Below are positions 35,140-43,785 of a DNA stretch of 64,000 bases, one piece after another; position 1 is the first letter of the stretch; each line of letters opens with the position of its first letter. The stretch covers positions 1-64,000 of the forward strand of contig NZ_RKMH01000017.1 of NCBI RefSeq assembly GCF_003797185.1. Reading direction: 5' to 3'. This stretch comes from Gordonia oryzae. GTDB taxonomy: Bacteria; Actinomycetota; Actinomycetes; Mycobacteriales; Mycobacteriaceae. The position numbers were made by a program, and so were the translations under genes. Below the pieces are notes generated by a model. The model worked only from the letters and a program-made list of their open reading frames with translations, made no database searches and had not been told where the DNA came from.

Positions 35140-35775
35140 TCACTCCTCGGTCGGCAGGGTGACAGCCGCCCCCGAGTCACCGCCGCGGGCAGCGATGACC
35201 GCAGGGGCCATGACCGCAGCGAGGTCGGCGGCGACATCGCGGTCGCTCTCGGGTGGCATCGCCACGTAGCTCAGTGCCATGCGCGTGATCGCCCGCGCGA
35301 TGCACACCGCGTCGTCGTCGGCGAGCCCGAGCCACGAGGTGGTGAGCATGCCGGTGAGACTAGCGCTCGCGGTCGTGATCAGCGGCGCGGCATCGGTGGT
35401 GATCAGCCTCAGTAGATCCGGCTTGGCCTCACCGCGCTGGAGCGAGGTGATGAGCGGGTCGGCTGCGGCCACGGCAAAGAAGGCGGCGAACGCATCGTGC
35501 AGCGCGCCGCGGATATCGTTCGGGCGCTCGGCGACGGTCGATGCGACGATGCCGGCGAATTCCGTGGCCAGGCGCATCGCGTACGCCTGCGCCAGACCGT
35601 GGCGGGAACCGAACTCGTTGTACACCGTTTGCCGTCCGACGCCCGATTTCCGGGCGACGTCGGCCATCGTGATCGATGGCCAGTCCTTTTCGACCAGCAG
35701 ATCCCGCAGACCGTCGAGCAGAGTTGTGCGCAAGAGTGCCCTACTCGCCTCCGCATAGGTCTGCCGGGTGTTCAC
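35140..35775 (-). CDS. TetR-family regulator, likely controller of the CYP153 fusion
   Basis: 211 aa. The HTH is ITMADVARKSGVGRQTVYNEFGSRHGL (about 35-61), resembling AlkX/AefR-like regulators of alkane or lipid genes (MADVARxSGVGRQTVYNEFGS). GTG start. It is divergent from the P450 gene with two identical-type operators between them. This makes it the natural candidate for their ligand and for autoregulation. The sulfurtransferase follows on the same transcript. Confidence 0.9.
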   Translation of the reverse strand: MNTRQTYAEASRALLRTTLLDGLRDLLVEKDWPSITMADVARKSGVGRQTVYNEFGSRHGLAQAYAMRLATEFAGIVASTVAERPNDIRGALHDAFAAFFAVAAADPLITSLQRGEAKPDLLRLITTDAAPLITTASASLTGMLTTSWLGLADDDAVCIARAITRMALSYVAMPPESDRDVAADLAAVMAPAVIAARGGDSGAAVTLPTEE

Positions 35776-35904
35776 CTCGACGAGATTACCGAGCCGGCCA
35801 GCGGGCCGATCGCCAGAGTCGAGGGGTCACGGGCCGGTACGAATTCCGAGCGGCGGCCCCACCGGTCCCCGTCCATGGCCGAGCCCACACTCGATCCGAC
35901 GTCA

Positions 35905-35927
35905 AGACAAATTGTGTCAGTTTGTCT
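35905..35927. promoter_or_regulatory. operator 1, AGACAAA-N9-TTTGTCT
   Basis: Perfect 7-bp inverted arms with a 9-base spacer, in the TetR-P450 intergenic region. A second site of the same design lies 30 bases downstream, about three helical turns, on the same face of the DNA. Confidence 0.8.
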
Positions 35928-35934
35928 CCGATGC

Positions 35935-35957
35935 AGACAATTACTCTGCTATTGTCT
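35935..35957. promoter_or_regulatory. operator 2, AGACAAT-N9-ATTGTCT
   Basis: Perfect 7-bp inverted arms with the same 9-base spacer as operator 1. It ends 26 bases before the P450 start codon, so a bound protein would block the promoter or the leader. Confidence 0.82.
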
Positions 35958-35983
35958 AAGAACCCCGGAACCCAGCGAAAGCG

Positions 35984-38437
35984 ATGGTTGTCATGCGCGT
36001 TGTCGATCGACTCATCAACAAAGCCCAGGTCGTGGTGCCGATGGAACGCCAAATCCAGGGTCTGCATCTGTTCCAGCGCGCCAAGAGGCTGATGGTCGAC
36101 GATGGCCAGCCACGTTTCGAGGCGTCGGAGATCCCCGACGTTGCGGACCTGGATCTCACCGAGATCGACGTCAGCAATCCATTCTTGTGGCGTCAAGGAC
36201 ACTGGCAGCCCTACTTCAAGAGGCTGCGAGACGAAGCGCCCGTGCACTTTCGGGCTGACAGCGCTTTCGGCCCATTCTGGTCGGTGACCCGCTACGACGA
36301 CATCGTCACCGTCGACAAGGACTTTCAGACCTTCTCCGCCGAACCCCAGATCGTTCTCGGCGCGCCACCCGAAGGACTCGATATCGAGATGTTCATCGCG
36401 ATGGACCCGCCGCGCCACGACCAGCAACGCGCCGCGGTTCAGGGCGTTGTCGCTCCGCGGAATCTGGAGGAGATGGAGGGCCTGATCCGTTCGCGGGTTC
36501 GAGATGTCCTAGACGCGCTGCCGGTGGGTGAGCCGTTCGACTGGGTCGAGGGGGTCAGTGTGGAACTGACCTCACGGATGCTGGCCACGCTGCTGGACTT
36601 CCCGTACGAGGACCGACGCAAGCTGGTGCAGTGGACCGACTTGGTGGCCACCAGTGCGTCGGCCACCGGCGGGGTCAACAACACCGATGAGATCTATCGG
36701 GGCGCCGCCGACATGGCACGGAGCTTCAGCGCACTATGGCACGACAAAGCGGCTCGTCTGGCGGCCGGAGAGAAGCCCGGGTACGACCTGATCACCCTCA
36801 TGCAGCTCTCCGACGACACCAACGATCTGATCAACCGCCCGATGGAGTTCCTCGGCAACCTCGTGTTACTGGTCGTGGGCGGTAACGACACCACACGCAA
36901 CTCGATGACCGGCGGTGTGCTCGCGCTCAACCAGTTCCCAGATCAGTTCGACCGCCTCCGCACCAACCCTGGGCTCGTGCCCAAGCTGGTCCACGAGATC
37001 CTTCGATGGCAGACCCCGCTGGCCTACATGCGTCGGGTCGCCACACGTGACACCGTGTTGAACGGCCAGTTCATCCGTCAGGGCGACAAGGTGGTGATGT
37101 GGTACGCCTCGGCCAACCGGGACGAGCGCACCTTCGACGACCCGGACAGCTTCGTGATCGACCGCCGCAATGCCCGCCACCACCTGGCCTTCGGGATCGG
37201 CACGCACCGCTGCATGGGGAGCCGGCTGGCGGAGTTGCAGTTGCGCATTCTGTGGGAGGAACTGCTGACCCGATTCGACGACGTCGAGGTTCTTGCGGAG
37301 CCGGAGCGCGTGCAGTCGAACTTCGTGCGGGGTTACAGCTCGATGATGGTGCGCCTTACCCCGATCGGCGGTCGGCGGCCCGAGCCGGGCCCCTACCGCA
37401 CACATCTACGCGAGGCCGGTGACAACGACTCTGCAGCAAGCAGTTCGGCCCACGTGCCTGCACGACCATCTCACGGAAACCGTGGTGCAGCATTGCGGAC
37501 GCTCGATCTGCGGGTGGCGCGCCGGCGGACCGCGGCTGAGGGTGTCGTTGAGCTCACCCTGACCGATCCCGACGGCGGTTCGCTACCCGCCTGGAGTCCG
37601 GGCTCGCACATCGAGCTTCTGCTGCGTCCGGGGATGTCGAAGCACTACTCCCTCTGCGGAGATCCTGCAGACCGCTCGTCATGGACCGTCGCGGTTCTGC
37701 GTGAGCGCAACGGCCGCGGCGGATCCGAGTTCGTTCACGACAAGCTGTTCGAGGGCTCGCACCTGCAGGTCAGGGGTCCCCGCAACCACTTCCCGCTCGT
37801 CGGCTCACCGCGATATTTGTTCATCGCCGGCGGCATCGGTATCACCCCGGTTCGCGCTATGATCGGCGCGGCGCAGGCGGACGGGGCCGAGTGGAACCTG
37901 TTGTACTGCGGTCGGTCTCGGAACTCCATGGCATTCCTCGACGAACTGGGCGCCGACGATCGGGTAACGGTCTGGGCCAGCGACGAACGCCGCGGGCGGT
38001 TCGATCTCGACGCAATACTCGGCGAGCCGCGGACCGACACCCTGGTCTATTGCTGCGGACCCGCCGCGCTGATGGACGACGTCGAGGAGATGTGCGCTGC
38101 ATGGCCGGACGGGAGCGTGCATCTCGAACGGTTTGTCGCCGCGACCGGTCACGCACCCGAGGGCGCACTCGACTCCTTCGAGGTGGAGTGCGCGGCTTCA
38201 GGGGTGACTGTCACGGTCGAACCGGACACGACGATCTTCGCCGCGGTCGAGGAGGCCGGCGTCGACGTCATCGGGTCGTGTATGGAAGGCATCTGCGGTA
38301 CATGTGAGGCTGACGTTCTCTGCGGCTCCCCCGACCACCGCGACTCCGTGCTGTCACGTGCCGAACGCGAACGCGGCGACACGGTCATGACCTGCGTCTC
38401 CCGATCGCTCTCGCCAAAGCTGGTGCTCGACCTATAG
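35984..38437 (+). CDS. self-sufficient cytochrome P450: CYP153-like heme domain fused to a phthalate-dioxygenase-reductase-type reductase
   Basis: 817 aa. P450 domain about 1-475 with CYP153 hallmarks: SNPFLWRQGHWQPYFKRLR, EMFIAMDPPRHDQQRAAVQG, I-helix GGNDTTRNSMTGG near 299, and heme loop HLAFGIGTHRCMGSR with Cys410. A linker of about 30 Ser/Ala/His-rich residues follows. The reductase has the flavin motif HYSLCGDP, the NADH motif GGIGITPVRAM and a C-terminal plant-type [2Fe-2S] domain with Cys766, 771, 774 and 804. CYP153 enzymes hydroxylate the terminal carbon of alkanes and fatty acids and normally need separate ferredoxin and reductase. The layout equals CYP116B/RhFRED fusions, but the heme domain is CYP153-like. 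Confidence 0.93.
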   Translation: MVVMRVVDRLINKAQVVVPMERQIQGLHLFQRAKRLMVDDGQPRFEASEIPDVADLDLTEIDVSNPFLWRQGHWQPYFKRLRDEAPVHFRADSAFGPFWSVTRYDDIVTVDKDFQTFSAEPQIVLGAPPEGLDIEMFIAMDPPRHDQQRAAVQGVVAPRNLEEMEGLIRSRVRDVLDALPVGEPFDWVEGVSVELTSRMLATLLDFPYEDRRKLVQWTDLVATSASATGGVNNTDEIYRGAADMARSFSALWHDKAARLAAGEKPGYDLITLMQLSDDTNDLINRPMEFLGNLVLLVVGGNDTTRNSMTGGVLALNQFPDQFDRLRTNPGLVPKLVHEILRWQTPLAYMRRVATRDTVLNGQFIRQGDKVVMWYASANRDERTFDDPDSFVIDRRNARHHLAFGIGTHRCMGSRLAELQLRILWEELLTRFDDVEVLAEPERVQSNFVRGYSSMMVRLTPIGGRRPEPGPYRTHLREAGDNDSAASSSAHVPARPSHGNRGAALRTLDLRVARRRTAAEGVVELTLTDPDGGSLPAWSPGSHIELLLRPGMSKHYSLCGDPADRSSWTVAVLRERNGRGGSEFVHDKLFEGSHLQVRGPRNHFPLVGSPRYLFIAGGIGITPVRAMIGAAQADGAEWNLLYCGRSRNSMAFLDELGADDRVTVWASDERRGRFDLDAILGEPRTDTLVYCCGPAALMDDVEEMCAAWPDGSVHLERFVAATGHAPEGALDSFEVECAASGVTVTVEPDTTIFAAVEEAGVDVIGSCMEGICGTCEADVLCGSPDHRDSVLSRAERERGDTVMTCVSRSLSPKLVLDL

Positions 38438-38439
38438 AG

Positions 38440-39184
38440 CCTCGACCCGGCGGGCGCCCACATTCGCGACGAGCTCGCGGGACAGCTGTGCACGGCACGG
38501 CCCGAGGCCAATCCCGCGCACGCAGCTGAGCCTCGATACCACCGTCGACGGCGATCACCAAACCCGCCATGAAATCGGTGGAGGGCGAGAGCATCAGCAT
38601 CACCCACTGCGTGATCTGGCCCAGTGTTCCGTAGTCGCGCAACGGAATCGGGAACGAACGGACGTTCTTCGACGACGCGCCGGTCAGTGACGACCGAGGT
38701 AGCGGGGTCATCACAGGCCCGGGGGCGGTGATAGTGACCGTGACGCCCTCCCGGCGCCCATTCGGGGCGGTGCCGTGGACGCGACACCACCGGGTGACCG
38801 TGATCTTCGGCGCCGCGTAGCCCGCGGGACCCGACAACGCCTTACCCCCGCCTGTGCAGGATTCTTGCAGCCCCTCGGTGTCGCCGTCCTCGAGTCGGGC
38901 GCCGCGCGGCCCGAAGACCAGCGGCAACGTTGTTGTCGAATTGACGCTGAAGACAACCACTTTCACCCTCCGGCGGCAAGGTGTAGCAGACGAAAGGCGA
39001 AGAGTAGTTCGGTCACCCCGAGTAGGCTCACCTCGACGATGGTGCGTTCCGCCCCACGTGCCGCGGTCCCGGACCTCGGCTCGTCTCGATCGATGCCGAT
39101 CGCGACACGCTCGGCCATTGGCAACGAATCAGCAACCGCTGCACCCATTCCCGACGCCGAACAGATCACCGCGTATGTCCCCAC
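38440..39184 (-). pseudogene. SDR-family dehydrogenase, frameshifted and degraded
   Basis: The N-terminal frame (from 39184) begins GTYAVICSASGMGAAVADSL, the Rossmann start, and ends at a stop near 38963. The neighbouring frame continues with VVFSVNSTTTLPLV, GYAAPKITVTRWCR (the YxxxK site), GVTVTITAPGPVMTPL and MAGLVIAVDGGIEAQLRARDWP, the normal SDR end. A one-base frameshift near 38963-38975 splits them, and a segment between the two halves of the fold looks lost. Such SDRs may oxidise the alcohol made by the neighbouring P450; here it is broken. Confidence 0.7.
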
Positions 39185-39193
39185 ACGCGCCCC

Positions 39194-39766
39194 TCAGCCG
39201 TCGGCGCGCGAACGCGCTCCCCGTTGTTCTGCCCGCAGCGTACGGTCATATGCCTCGTTGAAAGCGCGCAATTCGCGCAACAGCACCTCCGGGGTACCCG
39301 GATCGAGGTCGGCGAAGACCTGCTTGAGACGACTCACCCGCAGCATGCCGTCATGGGCGAATGCGGCACGTCCACTCTTGGTCGGGCGAATGAGCCTACT
39401 CATCGACCCCTCGACGTCAAAGCGTTCGAGGTAACCGAGTGTGATCGCGGCGTTCACCTGCCGGTTGACCGTGGACTGTTCGAGGTCGAGTTCGTCGGCG
39501 AGTTCCCGCAGGGTCCGTGCACGGCCGTCGGAGAGAACGAGCAGGATCGCGAACGCCGAGCGCTCGAGTACGGACTCGGCGGGGTGCTCGCTCTTGCGTC
39601 GACGAAAGCGATCGAGTTCCTCGACGATGTCGCGGTAGAGCGGCGACGGCCACGGTGCGTGGTCGACCCCGTCGCAGGTCGCGGTCGCCGGAGGTGACGT
39701 GCCGTTGCGCTCACCCCCGTGGAATACGCCCACTACGACCTCTTTCGACATCCCGCTCACCGACAT
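39194..39766 (-). CDS. MarR-family regulator
   Basis: 190 aa. The winged HTH is RTLRELADELDLEQSTVNRQVNAAITLGYLERFDVEGSMSRLIRPTKSG (about 79-128). Two possible ATGs lie at 39766 and 39751. It is divergent from an MFS multidrug exporter with a 24-bp palindrome in between. This is the standard arrangement of a repressor that releases an efflux pump when it binds a phenolic or lipophilic compound. Confidence 0.9.
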   Translation of the reverse strand: MSVSGMSKEVVVGVFHGGERNGTSPPATATCDGVDHAPWPSPLYRDIVEELDRFRRRKSEHPAESVLERSAFAILLVLSDGRARTLRELADELDLEQSTVNRQVNAAITLGYLERFDVEGSMSRLIRPTKSGRAAFAHDGMLRVSRLKQVFADLDPGTPEVLLRELRAFNEAYDRTLRAEQRGARSRADG

Positions 39767-39825
39767 TCTGCCGCAGCCCCCGGCATGTCCGATCGAGGCC
39801 CCTCACGAGGCGGGCGGCATGAATG

Positions 39826-39849
39826 TGTACCGTACATATGTACGCTACA
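39826..39849. promoter_or_regulatory. palindromic operator between marR and MFS genes
   Basis: The core GTACATATGTAC (39832-39843) is a perfect 12-bp palindrome, extended by TGTA on one side and TACA on the other with a 2-base mismatch between. It lies 18 bases before the MFS start. Size and symmetry fit a MarR dimer. Confidence 0.75.
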
Positions 39850-39867
39850 TAAAGCCTAGGAGGTGCG

Positions 39868-41388
39868 GTGTCAGACACCACTTCGTCGCCGTCAGCAGAA
39901 GGCCCGAGAGCAGGAAGGTCCGTTCCACGCAACGGGTCGTCCAATGGCGCCACGATCACCACTGTCATCGCACTGTGCTTCGGTGGCCTCGTCGCGTCCT
40001 TGATGCAGACGCTGGTCATCCCGATCCAGCCCGAGTTACCCACCTTGCTGGGCACCTCCCATTCCAATGCGTCGTGGGTGATCACCGCGACATTGCTGGC
40101 CGCCGCCATCGCAATGCCCATCGCCGGCCGCCTCGGCGACATGTTCGGCAAACAGCGAGTCCTGGTGGGCAGCACCGCGCTGCTCGTCTGCGGTTCCATC
40201 GTGTGCGCCCTGAGCAGTTCGGTCATCCCGATGATCGCCGGCCGCGCGATCCAGGGCCTGGCCATGGGCTTCATCCCCGTCGGCATCAGCCTCATGCGTG
40301 AGGTCACGCCACCCGCGATCACCTCGATGGCGATCGCGGCGATGAGCGCGACGCTCGGTGTGGGTGGCGCGATCGGCCTGCCGCTCTCGGCGTGGATCGC
40401 GCAGAGCTGGAACTGGCACGGTCTGTTCTGGGTGTCGGCGATCCTGTCGTTGGCCGTCCTCGCCCTGGTCGTTGTGGTCGTCCCGCACGTACCCGACGCG
40501 GCCGGTGGCCGGCTGGACTTGGCCGGCGCGATCGGCTTGGCCATCGGTTTGTCGGCCGCACTGATCGCCGTGTCCAAAGGTAACGACTGGGGTTGGACGT
40601 CGGGCACCACGCTCGGCACGCTGATCGGCGGACTCGTCGTGCTCGGCGCGTGGGGTTTCTCTCAGCTGCGAACCCCCGAACCGCTCGTCGACCTGCGGAC
40701 CACCGCACGTCCGGCGGTCCTACTGACCAACATCGCCGCCGTCGCCATCGGATTCGGCATGATGGCGCAGTCGATCGTCATCCCGATGCTGCTCGAGATG
40801 GACGTGCGCACCGGAGTGGGACTCGGCCAGACCATGCTCGAGGCCGGCCTGTGGATGGCGCCCGGCGGACTGATGATGCTGGTCTTCGCACCGATCTCGG
40901 GCACGTTGATCAACAAGATCGGCGCCAAGTACACCTTGGCCATCGGCGCGACGGTGCTCGGTATGGGCTACCTACTCGCGATGTTCCTGATGAGCTCACC
41001 GTGGCAGCTGATGATCGCGTCGATCATCGCCGCGTCGGGCGTCGGAATCGGCTACGCGGCGATGCCGACCTTGATCATGGGCGCGGTACCTATGACCGAG
41101 GCCGGTGCGGCCGTCGGCCTCAACGGATTGATGCGCTCGATCGGCACCACCGTCTCCTCGGCAGTGATGGCGGTACTGCTCACCACCTCGACGATCAGTA
41201 TGGCGGGCAACGATATTCCCACCCACACGACATTCAAGTGGTGCTTCCTGGTGGGCGCCGTCGCAGCGTTCGTCGGCGTGGCCATCACCCTGTGCATCCC
41301 CAAACAACGGCCCCAGCCGACGCCTACCGGCGTGGTGATCGCCGATTCGGCAGCACCGGGCTCGGCAGCTCCGGCCACCTCGCACTGA
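39868..41388 (+). CDS. MFS drug exporter (DHA2/EmrB-QacA type)
   Basis: 506 aa with 14 predicted helices. It has the motif C-like region GRAIQGLAMGFIPVGISLMRE and the loop GRLGDMFGKQRVLV between helices 2 and 3 (motif A). Energy comes from proton import, and it should export lipophilic toxicants. GTG start with AGGAGG 4 bases upstream. Regulated by the divergent MarR through the palindrome at 39826. Confidence 0.92.
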   Translation: MSDTTSSPSAEGPRAGRSVPRNGSSNGATITTVIALCFGGLVASLMQTLVIPIQPELPTLLGTSHSNASWVITATLLAAAIAMPIAGRLGDMFGKQRVLVGSTALLVCGSIVCALSSSVIPMIAGRAIQGLAMGFIPVGISLMREVTPPAITSMAIAAMSATLGVGGAIGLPLSAWIAQSWNWHGLFWVSAILSLAVLALVVVVVPHVPDAAGGRLDLAGAIGLAIGLSAALIAVSKGNDWGWTSGTTLGTLIGGLVVLGAWGFSQLRTPEPLVDLRTTARPAVLLTNIAAVAIGFGMMAQSIVIPMLLEMDVRTGVGLGQTMLEAGLWMAPGGLMMLVFAPISGTLINKIGAKYTLAIGATVLGMGYLLAMFLMSSPWQLMIASIIAASGVGIGYAAMPTLIMGAVPMTEAGAAVGLNGLMRSIGTTVSSAVMAVLLTTSTISMAGNDIPTHTTFKWCFLVGAVAAFVGVAITLCIPKQRPQPTPTGVVIADSAAPGSAAPATSH

Positions 41389-41399
41389 CCCCTCGCCGG

Positions 41400-41680
41400 G
41401 CGCACCGTCAGACCAGCCCGGTCGCCGGTCTCGGGGCCGAACAGGTGAACCGCGTTGTCTGCCTGCCGCAACCGGATTCCCTTCTCGCGCTTGGCCGGCG
41501 CCCGCTGTGAAGGGCGTGACACCCACGACCATCGGATCACCATCGAGGTGGTGGACCGATTCTTCGGCCAGCCAGGCGTAAGTACTCTCGCCGAGGGTCT
41601 CCCACGCAACACCAGCACCCTTGGTTCCGGGGGAAGACATGCCGCCGCCGTGCTCCGCCCGGACGTCGGCCACTCTCGCG
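41400..41680 (-). pseudogene. C-terminal (TOBE) fragment of a sugar-type ABC ATPase, frameshifted
   Basis: In one frame the DNA reads ETLGESTYAWLAEESVHHLDGDPMVVGVTPF and in the next RLRQADNAVHLFGPETGDRAG. Together they resemble the end of MalK/UgpC-type ATPases (LGEST...GD.MV.RV...LR...VHLFDPETG). No ATPase domain precedes it. A relic in the 331-bp gap between the MFS and GntR genes. Confidence 0.5.
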
Positions 41681-41719
41681 GAGCGACGCGCGTCAAGCGC
41701 GCCGACCGCGGACGATTAC

Positions 41720-42397
41720 TCACCTCCAGAACCCGCGCTCCTCCAAGAGAGCCACCGCACGATGACCTCCGCGGAGGAAGTGGCCTTCGGTCAGCGTGCG
41801 CGCCATACCTGGCGAGCGGCCGGCGAGTGCATCGACGATCTCGCGATGATCTCGCAAGGACGACGCGACCGAGTCCGGGTGGGAGTCGAAGAAGCCGGAC
41901 GGGATTGCCCCACTGAGGAGTTTGAGCTCGGCGATGAGACGCCGTGAGCGCGTGCCGAGGTTGATCAGCCGATGAAAGCGAAAGTTGAGGCGCTCAATCT
42001 CGAGGAGATCGGTCGCCTCCTCCATCTCGGTCGCCACAGCACGCAAGTCGTCGATATCGGCATCGGAGAGCGTTGCCGAGGCCCGTTCGGCGGCCAGCCC
42101 GGAGATCACGCCGAGCATCCAGTAGTGATCGCGAATGTCCTCGCGGGACAGGTCGGCCACGAAGGCGCCGCGCCGGGGAATCGTCTCGATGATCCCCTCC
42201 CCGCTGAGTGAGATCAGCGCTTCACGCACCGGCAGCTTGCTCATGCCAAGGGATTCGGCGACCGCATCCTGATCGACCTTGGTTCCCGGCCGCATCTCGC
42301 CGGCGAAGACCATACGGCGGATCTCCTGGGCCGCAATCTGCTTGAGCACCGACGATGCCGCCTCGACCGATCGACCACCCACGGGCTGTGCCACCAC
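41720..42397 (-). CDS. GntR/FadR-family regulator
   Basis: 225 aa. N-terminal winged HTH (KVDQDAVAESLGMSKLPVREALISLSGEGIIETIPRRGAFVA, about 40-81) and an all-helical FCD domain with metal-ligand-type residues (NFRFHRLINLG, RDHREIVDAL). FCD regulators sense organic acids. AGGAGG lies just before two GTG codons (42397, 42394). It is divergent from the acyl-CoA dehydrogenase operon, and an inverted repeat spans the interval, so it probably regulates that operon. Confidence 0.9.
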   Translation of the reverse strand: MVAQPVGGRSVEAASSVLKQIAAQEIRRMVFAGEMRPGTKVDQDAVAESLGMSKLPVREALISLSGEGIIETIPRRGAFVADLSREDIRDHYWMLGVISGLAAERASATLSDADIDDLRAVATEMEEATDLLEIERLNFRFHRLINLGTRSRRLIAELKLLSGAIPSGFFDSHPDSVASSLRDHREIVDALAGRSPGMARTLTEGHFLRGGHRAVALLEERGFWR

Positions 42398-42427
42398 TGC
42401 CTCCTAGACTCGCATCAACGCGAAGAG

Positions 42428-42520
42428 ATTATCAAACTCGACTATCGCCCAATCGCCATACAAGCCATAGCCAGGACATATAGGTCGGACAGTTGGCACA
42501 ACCTCCCCGATTTGATAATT
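42428..42520. promoter_or_regulatory. distant inverted repeat ATTATCAAA...TTTGATAAT
   Basis: Two 9-bp half-elements that are exact complements (42428-42436 and 42512-42520) flank the promoter region between the GntR gene and the acyl-CoA dehydrogenase. The flanks also match in part (GAG before one, TTC after the other). Two sites for one regulator, one near each promoter, is a reasonable reading. Confidence 0.45.
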
Positions 42521-42528
42521 TCGATCGC

Positions 42529-43737
42529 ATGGCTTCACCCGCACAGCAGCACACCCCGGCCGTCAGCGCCGACGACTTCGAGCAGATCCGCTCGGTGGTC
42601 CACGACTTCATCCGCACCAAGGTCGTGCCACGCGAGAACGAGATCGCCGAGACCGACGCCATCCCCGACGACCTGCGCGCCCAAGCAGCCGAGATGGGCC
42701 TGTTCGGGTACGCGATCCCCGAGGAATGGGGTGGACTCGGCCTCGATCTCACCCAGGACGTCGAGCTGGCGATGGAGTTCGGCTACACGACGCTAGCTCT
42801 GCGCTCGATGTTCGGAACCAACAACGGCATCGCGGGGCAGGTGTTGGTGAACTTCGGGACCGACGAGCAGAAGAAGGAGTGGCTCGAGCGCATCGCCTCC
42901 GGTGACGTCGTCGCCTCCTTCGCGCTCACCGAGCCCGGCGCCGGATCGAATCCCGCCGGCCTGCGCACCAAGGCGACGCTCGACGGCGACCAGTGGGTGA
43001 TCGACGGGCAGAAGCGCTTCATCACCAACGCACCGATCGCCGACCTGTTCGTCGTATTCGCCAGAACCCAGCGCCGGGAGCGGGCTGAATCAGAACAGTC
43101 CGCAGAAGGCAAGAACACGGGGATCGCGGTATTCCTGGTTCCCGCCGATACTCCCGGAGTCGAGGTCGGGGTCAAGGACAAGAAAATGGGCCAGGAGGGG
43201 GCGTGGACCTCCGACGTCAGCTTCGACGGCGTGCGTGTGCCCACCTCGGCGCTCGTCGGCGGTGACGAGGAGACCGGATATCGCGCCGCGCTGACCTCCC
43301 TCGCGCGAGGTCGGGTGCATATCGCTGCGCTCGCGGTCGGGCAGGCACAACGTGCCCTCGATGAGTCGGTCGAATACGCGGCCACTGCCACCCAGGGCGG
43401 AAAGCCCATCGGCTCTTTTCAATTGGTGCAGGCCATGCTCGCCGACCAGCAGACCGGAGTGATGGCCGGGCGCGCACTCGTACGTGACGCCGCGCTCAAA
43501 TACGTCACCGGCGAGGACCGACGGACCGCACCATCGGTGGCCAAGCTCTACTGCACCGAGATGGTCGGCAAGGTCGCCGATCTCGCGGTGCAGGTCCACG
43601 GCGGCACCGGTTACATGCGCGAGGTTCCGGTGGAGCGGATCTACCGCGACGTCCGTCTGCTCCGGCTTTACGAGGGCACCAGTGAGATCCAGCGACTCAT
43701 CATCGGCGGCAACCTCATTCGTGCTGCAAGTAAGTAG
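42529..43737 (+). CDS. acyl-CoA dehydrogenase
   Basis: 402 aa, complete FAD acyl-CoA dehydrogenase fold: SFALTEPGAGSNPAGLRTKA, the flavin region ITNAPIADLFVVFART, and the C-terminal QVHGGTGYMREVPVERIYRDVRLLRLYEGTSEIQRLIIG. The last carries the catalytic glutamate of the short- and medium-chain enzymes. It makes the 2,3-double bond in an acyl-CoA and passes electrons to ETF. ATG at 42529 is preferred over TTG at 42493. First gene of an operon with SDR, thiolase, CoA-transferase and TetR. Confidence 0.93.
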   Translation: MASPAQQHTPAVSADDFEQIRSVVHDFIRTKVVPRENEIAETDAIPDDLRAQAAEMGLFGYAIPEEWGGLGLDLTQDVELAMEFGYTTLALRSMFGTNNGIAGQVLVNFGTDEQKKEWLERIASGDVVASFALTEPGAGSNPAGLRTKATLDGDQWVIDGQKRFITNAPIADLFVVFARTQRRERAESEQSAEGKNTGIAVFLVPADTPGVEVGVKDKKMGQEGAWTSDVSFDGVRVPTSALVGGDEETGYRAALTSLARGRVHIAALAVGQAQRALDESVEYAATATQGGKPIGSFQLVQAMLADQQTGVMAGRALVRDAALKYVTGEDRRTAPSVAKLYCTEMVGKVADLAVQVHGGTGYMREVPVERIYRDVRLLRLYEGTSEIQRLIIGGNLIRAASK

Positions 43738-43785
43738 CCGGCCGCGCCCCACACCATCCCAGCACACTCACACGACAGGATTCCC

